10,894 nucleotides of DNA, taken from assembly GCA_913054115.1 (NCBI GenBank), contig CAJXIS010000038.1, forward strand, positions 1 through 10,894, written 5' to 3'. Both the position numbers and the translations under genes were made by a program. How positions within the stretch are numbered: the first letter of the stretch is position 1; the number at the start of each line of letters is the position of its first letter. Of the stretch, positions 7,302-10,894 are shown in pieces. This DNA is from an uncultured Acidimicrobiaceae bacterium. Its GTDB lineage: Bacteria; Actinomycetota; Acidimicrobiia; Acidimicrobiales; MedAcidi-G1. A model generated the notes under the pieces. That model made no database searches and was not told the DNA's origin. It saw only the letters and a list, made by a program, of their open reading frames with translations.

Positions 7302-7330
7302 CGGACAGCGGGCGGGCCAACTCGTACACT
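7302..7330 (+). promoter_or_regulatory. Candidate promoter (CGGACA-17-TACACT) for a leaderless aldolase-like gene
   Basis: TACACT at 7325-7330 is a TAnnnT -10 box ending 7 bases before the ATG at 7338. CGGACA at 7302-7307 sits 17 bases upstream and keeps the GACA part of the -35 consensus TTGACA. No Shine-Dalgarno sequence precedes the ATG, so the transcript probably begins at the start codon. Confidence 0.5.
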
Positions 7331-7337
7331 TCTCCCC

Positions 7338-8132
7338 ATGCCCCAGACACCGACCTCCCCATCCCTCGACGCCGCCCTGCCCATCTACTACGACCTGCCG
7401 AGCTTTGCCACGGTCGAAGAAGAGCGCCGGCACCGCCAGGAACGCCTGGCTGCAGCGTTCCGGATCTTCGGCAAGTTCGGCTTCAGCGAGGGCGTGGCCG
7501 GCCACATCACCGCCCGCGACCCCGAGCACACCGAGGCCTTCTGGGTCAACGCCTTCGGCCAGCCGTTCGCCGACATCAGCGTCTCCGACCTGCTGCTGGT
7601 CTCGCACACCGGCGAGGTCCTCCACGGCAGCTACGCAGTCAACCAGGCCGCCTTCGCCATCCACTCCGGCATCCACATGGCCCGCCCGGATGTCGTGGCC
7701 GCCGCCCACTCCCATTCGCTGTACGGCAAGGCGTGGTCGTCGCTCGGACGGATGCTCGACCCGATCACCCAGGACTCCTGCATCTTCTGGAACGACCACG
7801 TGCTGTTCGACGACTACACGGGCGTGGTCAACGACCCCGAGGAGGGCAAACGCATCGCCTACGCCCTCGGTGACAGCCACGCAGCGATCCTCCGCAACCA
7901 CGGGCTGCTCACCGTCGGCGCAAGCGTCGACGAGGTGACCTGGTTGTTCGTGACCATGGAACGCACCTGTCAGGCGCAGTTGCTCGCAGAGGCAGCTGGC
8001 ACGCCGGTGATCATGGGTGCAGAGGTCGCCGACGCCACCCATGACGTCGTCGGCGGCGGATTCGCCGGTTGGTTCAGCGCTCAGCCGATGTTCGACCAGA
8101 TCATGCGGGAACAGCCCGACCTGCTCGACTGA
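7338..8132 (+). CDS. Class II aldolase/adducin family protein
   Basis: This 264-residue protein has the class II aldolase/adducin fold, a zinc-dependent family that includes fuculose- and ribulose-phosphate aldolases/epimerases. The metal-binding histidines are visible: His124 and His126 in AAAHSHSLYGKAW, and His188 in RNHGLLTVG. SEGVAGHITARDPE (about residues 51-64) corresponds to the family's N-terminal GN(V/I)S-like substrate-binding turn. FWVNAFGQPFADISVSDLLLVS follows. The protein is longer than the sugar-phosphate aldolases (about 215 residues). It resembles the generic family often annotated near catabolic genes in actinobacteria, for which no substrate is established. It has its own likely promoter and is convergent with gcvT, whose stop is 17 bases away. 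Nothing nearby fixes its substrate. Confidence 0.88.
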   Translation: MPQTPTSPSLDAALPIYYDLPSFATVEEERRHRQERLAAAFRIFGKFGFSEGVAGHITARDPEHTEAFWVNAFGQPFADISVSDLLLVSHTGEVLHGSYAVNQAAFAIHSGIHMARPDVVAAAHSHSLYGKAWSSLGRMLDPITQDSCIFWNDHVLFDDYTGVVNDPEEGKRIAYALGDSHAAILRNHGLLTVGASVDEVTWLFVTMERTCQAQLLAEAAGTPVIMGAEVADATHDVVGGGFAGWFSAQPMFDQIMREQPDLLD

Positions 8133-8149
8133 TCAGGCAGGCCGACGGC

Positions 8150-9202
8150 TCAGCCCACAAAGGGCAGGTCGACCACCTCGGCCGCAACCTCGGTGCCGCG
8201 CTGGTCGAGCAGCAGTGACTCCCCCACCTCCACGTCGATCGGCAGGAACGCCAGAGCGATGCCGTGGCCCAGGACCGGCGAGAAGTTCCCGCTGGTCAGG
8301 TCGGCCACGTGTTCACCGTTGCGCAGCACGGACTGGCCCTCACGCGGCGGGCGCCGGCCCTCGACCGATAGGCCCCGCAGGCGATGCGTCGGGCCGGCTT
8401 CACGTGCGGCAAGCAGCGCCGAACGGCCGCGAAAGGCCTCCTTGTCCCAGCCGACGACCCAGCCGAGCCCGGCATCGAGCGGGGTGATCCCCTCCCCCAG
8501 TTCGTGCCCGTGGAGCGGCAGGCCGGCCTCGAGGCGGAGCGTGTCGCGTGCCCCCAAGCCCGCCGGTTCCGCCCCTGCCGACGAGAGCGCCTCCCACAGC
8601 GCCGTAGCCGCATCCTCGGCGACGGCGACCTCGACGCCGTCCTCACCCGTGTAGCCGGTGCCGGCGACCGTGAGGGTGGTGCCCTCCCAGGCGACCTCGG
8701 CCACCCGGAAGCGACCCACGCCTGCGGCTTCGGGCGACACCTGACCCAGCACGGACCGGGAGCCGGGGCCCTGGACCGCCAGGAGCGCCCTCGTGGCACC
8801 GAGGTCGGCACATCCGGGCAGCGCCTCGACTACGGCGGCGTTGTTGGAGGCGTTGGGCAGGATCCAGAAGCGTTCCTCGTCGAGCCACCACACGATGATG
8901 TCGTCGAGGACGGAGGCATCGCCCTCGTCGAGAAGGTGGGTGTACTGGGCCCGTCCGGGCCCGATGCGCCGCAGGTCGTTGCTCAGGGCGGACTGCAGGG
9001 AATCGAAGGCGTCGGGGCCAGCCAGAGCGAGCGTCCCGAGGTGGCTCACGTCGAACAGGGCGGCACCGTTACGGCAGGTCAGGTGTTCGGCGATCGTGCC
9101 CGACGGGTAGCTCACCGGCATGTCCCAGCCGCCGAAGGGCACCATACGTGCGCCCAGCGAACGGTGGACCGCATCGAGGGGAGTTGTTCGCAGGTCGCTC
9201 AT
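8150..9202 (-). CDS. gcvT: Aminomethyltransferase, glycine cleavage T-protein
   Basis: This 350-residue protein takes the aminomethyl group from lipoyl-GcvH and transfers its carbon to tetrahydrofolate, releasing ammonia and giving 5,10-methylene-THF. Family segments are GARMVPFGGWDMPVSY (from residue 17), GAALFDVSHLG (46-56), SVLDDIIVWW with the catalytic Asp100/Asp101 pair, LLAVQGPGSR, AGTGYTGEDGVEVAV and GARDTLRLEAGLPLHGHEL. FDVSHLG has Leu where FDVSHMG is usual. The length is slightly short but complete for the family. The start ATG (9202) has no Shine-Dalgarno site but follows a TACCGT hexamer by 7 bases. It lies downstream of merR and the nuclease-like gene on the same strand, so it may be read both from its own promoter and as the end of that unit. 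Its partner gcvP is about 8 kb away on the opposite strand. Confidence 0.95.
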   Translation of the reverse strand: MSDLRTTPLDAVHRSLGARMVPFGGWDMPVSYPSGTIAEHLTCRNGAALFDVSHLGTLALAGPDAFDSLQSALSNDLRRIGPGRAQYTHLLDEGDASVLDDIIVWWLDEERFWILPNASNNAAVVEALPGCADLGATRALLAVQGPGSRSVLGQVSPEAAGVGRFRVAEVAWEGTTLTVAGTGYTGEDGVEVAVAEDAATALWEALSSAGAEPAGLGARDTLRLEAGLPLHGHELGEGITPLDAGLGWVVGWDKEAFRGRSALLAAREAGPTHRLRGLSVEGRRPPREGQSVLRNGEHVADLTSGNFSPVLGHGIALAFLPIDVEVGESLLLDQRGTEVAAEVVDLPFVG

Positions 9203-9209
9203 CGCCGCG

Positions 9210-9215
9210 ACGGTA
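9210..9215 (-). promoter_or_regulatory. Candidate -10 element (TACCGT) for leaderless gcvT
   Basis: Read on the minus strand, TACCGT ends 7 bases before the gcvT ATG. The geometry is the same as at the other transcription-unit heads in this window. The 31-base gap to the upstream gene is too short for a glycine riboswitch, and no -35 consensus is visible. Confidence 0.42.
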
Positions 9216-9233
9216 GCGCTGTGCAGGAGACGG

Positions 9234-9581
9234 CTATGCAGCGTGCGTGGCGAAGAGGCGATCGATGTCGCGCCGGTAGAGGATCCGAATGGCGATGTCC
9301 GGCTGCTGCTCGCGCAGTTGGCGGACCTTGCGGTTCTTGCGGGTCACGAGCGACTGGCGCAGGGTTGTGACCTCGAGATAGAGGTCGTGGTCCGGGAGGT
9401 AGAAGTCGGGGGTGAACGCCGATCGGAGGCTGCCGTCGCCATGCCGCTCGAGCACGAAGGTGCGGGGCTCATACTGCCAGGCGATGCCGTAGGAATCGAG
9501 GAGCTCGGCGACCCGGCGCTCGGATTCGTGTGCGAACCCGACCGGGTCCGGCTCGGGTCGCAGCGCTCGGACCTCGGACAC
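9234..9581 (-). CDS. Small PD-(D/E)XK nuclease-like protein of unknown function
   Basis: This 115-residue protein starts at GTG 9581, 8 bases after the merR stop. The frame is open further upstream, but that part lies inside merR and has no better start. It begins with a helix containing Glu19/Glu21 (HESERRVAELL), then WQYEPRTF, then TPDFYLPDHDLYLEVTT. This order, with Asp59 in TPDF and Glu70 in LEV after about 10 residues, is the arrangement of the PD-(D/E)XK nuclease fold, as in VSR or TnsA-like proteins. The expected Lys two residues after Glu is Thr72; Lys82 in QSLVTRKNRK might substitute. The C-terminal IRILYRRDIDRLF looks like a final strand and helix. It may be an active small endonuclease, an inactive derivative, or a nucleic-acid-binding module. 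It sits between merR and gcvT and is probably translated with merR. I do not recognise a named family. Confidence 0.7.
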   Translation of the reverse strand: MSEVRALRPEPDPVGFAHESERRVAELLDSYGIAWQYEPRTFVLERHGDGSLRSAFTPDFYLPDHDLYLEVTTLRQSLVTRKNRKVRQLREQQPDIAIRILYRRDIDRLFATHAA

Positions 9582-9589
9582 GTTCGGTG

Positions 9590-10093
9590 CTACTCGCCGA
9601 TCGCCCGGTCGTCGCTCGCGTCGCTCGCAACGTCCGTGGGCGGAAACAACTCGATGATCGTGGCGTCGAGGTCCTCCTTGACGCCGGCCAACGGCAGGAT
9701 GTTGAGCACGCCCTGTCCCTTGCGCAACAGGTCGATGATCTCCTCCTCGCCATGCCGGACCAGGACGGCGTCGCCGCTGATGACCAGGTTGACCTGGGCC
9801 ACGTCCTCGTCGAGGGTCTGGTCCAGGAACTCGAAGACCTTGCGGACCCGCTCCAGACGGATGCCGGCATCGAGCAGGGTCTTGATCGCCTTGAGTTCGA
9901 GCAGGTCGCGGTACGCGTACCGACGCCGGGTGCCGCTGCCCTCGGCGTCGGCCAGCGATGGTCGTACCAGTTCGGTCCGGGCCCAGTAGTCGAGCTGCCG
10001 GTAGGTGATGCCGACGATCTGGGCGCTGCGCTTGGCGCTGTAGCCCTCGGTGGACGTGCCCTCGGCTGACGTGCCCTCGGTGGACGTGCTCAT
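9590..10093 (-). CDS. MerR-family transcriptional regulator, Rv1830-like
   Basis: This 167-residue DNA-binding regulator starts at ATG 10093, chosen because GGAGAGGG (10101-10108) lies 7 bases upstream. An earlier in-frame ATG (10135) lacks this. Residues 1-17 are a low-complexity TSTEG-type repeat. The winged-helix domain follows: SAKRSAQIVGITYRQLDYWARTELVRPS, then GSGTRRRYAYRDLLELKAIKTLLDAGIRLERVRKVFEFL. The C-terminal part (VNLVISGDAVLV, EEEIIDLLRKGQGVLNILPL) has no cysteine-rich metal site. The order and sequence match M. tuberculosis Rv1830 (GITYRQLDYWART, GQGVFGI), which is encoded between gcvH/garA and gcvB beside the BFN gene Rv1829. The same BFN neighbour is present here. The promoter carries a perfect inverted repeat, so autoregulation is likely. 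Effector and targets are unknown. Confidence 0.92.
   Translation of the reverse strand: MSTSTEGTSAEGTSTEGYSAKRSAQIVGITYRQLDYWARTELVRPSLADAEGSGTRRRYAYRDLLELKAIKTLLDAGIRLERVRKVFEFLDQTLDEDVAQVNLVISGDAVLVRHGEEEIIDLLRKGQGVLNILPLAGVKEDLDATIIELFPPTDVASDASDDRAIGE
10043..10087 (-). repeat. Three tandem 15-bp repeats at the 5' end of merR
   Basis: On the plus strand three units GCCCTCGGTGGACGT, GCCCTCGGCTGACGT and GCCCTCGGTGGACGT run head to tail; the middle unit differs at two adjacent bases. They are in frame and encode the TSTEG/TSAEG repeats just after the start of the MerR protein. The segment lies before the DNA-binding domain and is probably disordered. The repeat could change copy number by slippage without shifting the frame. 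Confidence 0.9.
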
Positions 10094-10100
10094 GGTGTAT

Positions 10101-10108
10101 CCCTCTCC
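10101..10108 (-). promoter_or_regulatory. Shine-Dalgarno site of merR (GGAGAGGG)
   Basis: Read on the minus strand, GGAGAGGG ends 7 bases before the ATG at 10093. It decides the merR start in favour of this ATG over the in-frame ATG at 10135. Confidence 0.75.
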
Positions 10109-10161
10109 GCACCGTCTGCCACCTGGTCGGGCCATCTCGGCGGCCCGGGTGTCGGTGCAAC

Positions 10162-10187
10162 CACAACGGTGAAACTACACCGTTGTG
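10162..10187. promoter_or_regulatory. Perfect 10-bp inverted repeat upstream of merR, candidate MerR operator
   Basis: CACAACGGTG (10162-10171) and CACCGTTGTG (10178-10187) are exact reverse complements around the 6-base spacer AAACTA. The element begins about 8 bases downstream of the likely merR -10 box and ends 68 bases before the start codon. It therefore covers the start of transcription. It is best explained as a binding site for a dimeric regulator, most simply the MerR protein itself. As RNA it would form a hairpin at the 5' end of the merR mRNA. No U-tract follows, so it is not a typical terminator for the upstream gene. Confidence 0.65.
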
Positions 10188-10195
10188 ACTCCCAC

Positions 10196-10224
10196 AGGGT
10201 ACGGGCAAGCGCGCGCGGCGTCAA
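10196..10224 (-). promoter_or_regulatory. Candidate merR promoter (TTGACG-17-TACCCT)
   Basis: On the minus strand TTGACG (10224-10219) matches five of six bases of the -35 consensus. After exactly 17 bases TACCCT (10201-10196) follows as a TAnnnT -10 box. Transcription would begin near 10189, giving a leader of roughly 95 bases. The 17-base spacer is normal for the housekeeping sigma factor. It is not the stretched 19-20-base spacer of classical MerR-activated promoters. Confidence 0.6.
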
Positions 10225-10253
10225 TCATGCGCTACGGGTGGCCAGGGAGGGCC

Positions 10254-10298
10254 TTACTTCCGGCATCACTCCCCGCCTCACTCCCCGCATCACTCCCC
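10254..10298 (-). repeat. 12-bp tandem repeat carrying successive in-frame stop codons at the end of the BFN gene
   Basis: Three units of GCATCACTCCCC or GCCTCACTCCCC (plus strand) fill 10263-10298, and a degenerate fourth copy covers 10254-10265. Because the unit is 12 bases, the gene's end is repeated in frame. The true TGA is at 10290-10292, followed by TGA at 10278-10280, TGA at 10266-10268 and TAA at 10254-10256. The likely origin is tandem duplication of the last codons plus the stop. Confidence 0.88.
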
Positions 10299-10781
10299 GG
10301 CAAAGTCCTCGGGGTTGACCTGGTCGAGGAACTCGCGAAATTCTTCGACCTGTTCCTCGGTTCCCACGGATTCCTGTTCCTCGGGAGGCAGGTAGCCGGC
10401 CTCGTCGAGGACCTCCTCGGCAGCGAACACCGATGTACCCATACGGACTGCGAGGGCGATCGCATCGGAGGGACGGGCGGACACGACCTGTGGACCATCC
10501 GGTCCGCGCAGGTGCAGTTCGGCGAAGAAGGTGCGGTCCCGCAGTTCGCTCACGACCACCTGCTCCAACCGGATCGAGAAGCCCTCGAGCACGCCGGCCA
10601 TCAGGTCGTGGGTCATCGGGCGGGGTGTCTCCTGCCCGGCCAGCGCCAGTGCGATGGCCGTCGCCTCCGGGTGTCCGATGAAGATCGGCAGCAGGCGTCG
10701 GCCCTCGGACTCCCGCAGCAGGACCACGGGCGTGTTCGTCGGCAGCACCTCCTGTACGCCGACGACCTCCATCTCGATCAT
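10290..10781 (-). CDS. BFN/DUF151 (bifunctional nuclease domain) protein, Rv1829-like
   Basis: This 163-residue protein starts at ATG 10781; the frame is open upstream, but family members begin at this point (MIEMEVVGVQEV). A second ATG three codons later is possible. It matches M. tuberculosis Rv1829 (164 residues) throughout, including VVLLRESEGRRLLPIFIGHPEATAIAL (from residue 19), RPMTHDL, TFFAEL, VVSARPSDAIALAVRMGT (from 99) and the C-terminal FREFLDQVNPEDF. The family is named after plant proteins reported to have both RNase and DNase activity; bacterial function is not settled. The tail between the core and the C-terminal motif is acidic. No Shine-Dalgarno site is obvious. It lies 28 bases after an upstream stop codon, so it is probably co-transcribed with the gene leaving the window. 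It precedes merR, as in mycobacteria. Confidence 0.92.
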   Translation of the reverse strand: MIEMEVVGVQEVLPTNTPVVLLRESEGRRLLPIFIGHPEATAIALALAGQETPRPMTHDLMAGVLEGFSIRLEQVVVSELRDRTFFAELHLRGPDGPQVVSARPSDAIALAVRMGTSVFAAEEVLDEAGYLPPEEQESVGTEEQVEEFREFLDQVNPEDFAGE

Positions 10782-10809
10782 CGGCGGCACTCGGGAGGCT
10801 CTTGGCGGA

Positions 10810-10894
10810 TCACGCGGAAACCCTAGTCTCGTCGCCCGAATCGGCTCGGGCCAGTGCAAGTATCTCCTCCACCAGGGTGCCTTCGCCGGGCCCG
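10810..10894 (-). CDS. C-terminal end of an unidentified protein
   Basis: On the minus strand a frame entering from the window edge runs for 27 codons to TGA at 10812-10810. It begins GPGEGTLVEEIL and ends LALARADSGDETRVSA. The codons upstream of the last few mostly end in G or C, as in the neighbouring genes, and the stop is 28 bases before the BFN start. A real gene end is therefore likely. By mycobacterial gene order this place would hold a second MerR-type regulator (Rv1828-like), but I do not recognise that protein's C-terminus here. The identity stays open. Confidence 0.45.
   Translation of the reverse strand, partial: GPGEGTLVEEILALARADSGDETRVSA

Noticed and set aside
5808..8042. A 744-codon open frame on the minus strand opposite the SDR end, aroC and the aldolase-like gene
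   Set aside because: It is the mirror of conserved plus-strand genes, crosses intergenic gaps and shows no domain; it is a compositional artefact.
9203..9233. A glycine riboswitch upstream of gcvT
   Set aside because: Only 31 bases separate gcvT from the upstream stop codon, far too short, and no conserved riboswitch core is seen.
8384..9370. A 328-codon plus-strand frame opposite gcvT
   Set aside because: GcvT on the minus strand carries all family motifs; the opposite frame has none.
10162..10187. The inverted repeat as an intrinsic terminator of the BFN gene
   Set aside because: It lies over 100 bases past the stop, no T-tract follows on the minus strand, and it is placed exactly at a likely transcription start.
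10820..10825. TAGGGT on the minus strand as a -10 box for the BFN gene
   Set aside because: No fitting -35 is present, it lies inside the probable upstream coding end, and it is about 38 bases from the ATG, unlike the close spacing at the other starts.
10185..10826. A 213-codon plus-strand frame opposite the BFN gene
   Set aside because: It starts inside the merR promoter and inverted repeat, includes the 12-bp repeat as a PASL-type repeat, and mirrors the conserved BFN protein.

Overview
The window is GC-rich, densely coded DNA from an actinobacterium. Three things point there. It carries a clear mycothione reductase, and mycothiol is an actinobacterial thiol. It has a FadE28/FadE29-like pair of acyl-CoA dehydrogenases. 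At the right end it has a MerR-type regulator and a BFN/DUF151 protein, both closely resembling the mycobacterial Rv1830 and Rv1829 proteins that sit between gcvH and gcvB in Mycobacterium tuberculosis. The class Acidimicrobiia is a reasonable guess but is not proven by the sequence.

Layout, left to right. (1) 2-160 (+): the C-terminal end of glycine dehydrogenase GcvP. (2) 210-6017 (+): a tight five-gene operon of three acyl-CoA dehydrogenases, mycothione reductase (mtr) and a short-chain dehydrogenase, with gaps of 6-22 bases. A perfect 8-bp inverted repeat (188-206) overlaps its likely -10 element and looks like an operator. (3) 6198-7286 (+): chorismate synthase aroC, of the short (about 360-residue) type. 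(4) 7338-8132 (+): a class II aldolase/adducin-type protein. (5) 8150-9202 (-): aminomethyltransferase gcvT, convergent with the aldolase gene. (6) 9234-10894 (-): a small nuclease-like protein, the MerR regulator, the BFN/DUF151 protein and the last 27 codons of an unidentified gene. The MerR gene has a recognisable promoter and a perfect 10-bp inverted repeat.

How the genes fit together. GcvP and GcvT are two parts of the glycine cleavage system but lie about 8 kb apart on opposite strands, with the catabolic operon, aroC and the aldolase between them. The FadE29-like protein carries the catalytic glutamate and lacks the flavin-contacting RxQFG segment. The FadE28-like protein is the reverse. 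This is the pattern of the alpha2-beta2 dehydrogenases of steroid side-chain breakdown. A second alpha-type protein encoded just upstream also lacks RxQFG, so two alpha subunits may share one beta subunit. The SDR could oxidise a hydroxyl intermediate of the same route. Why mycothione reductase is in this operon is not clear.

Two translation-start styles are visible. Four genes at the head of transcription units (210, 6198, 7338 and gcvT) have a TAnnnT hexamer 6-7 bases before ATG and no Shine-Dalgarno sequence, as expected for leaderless mRNAs. Several internal genes and merR have good Shine-Dalgarno sites. I saw no tRNA, rRNA, CRISPR array or insertion sequence. No obviously new multi-gene system stands out. 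The best leads are the alpha-alpha-beta dehydrogenase operon with its operator, the merR inverted repeat, and the small nuclease-like protein.
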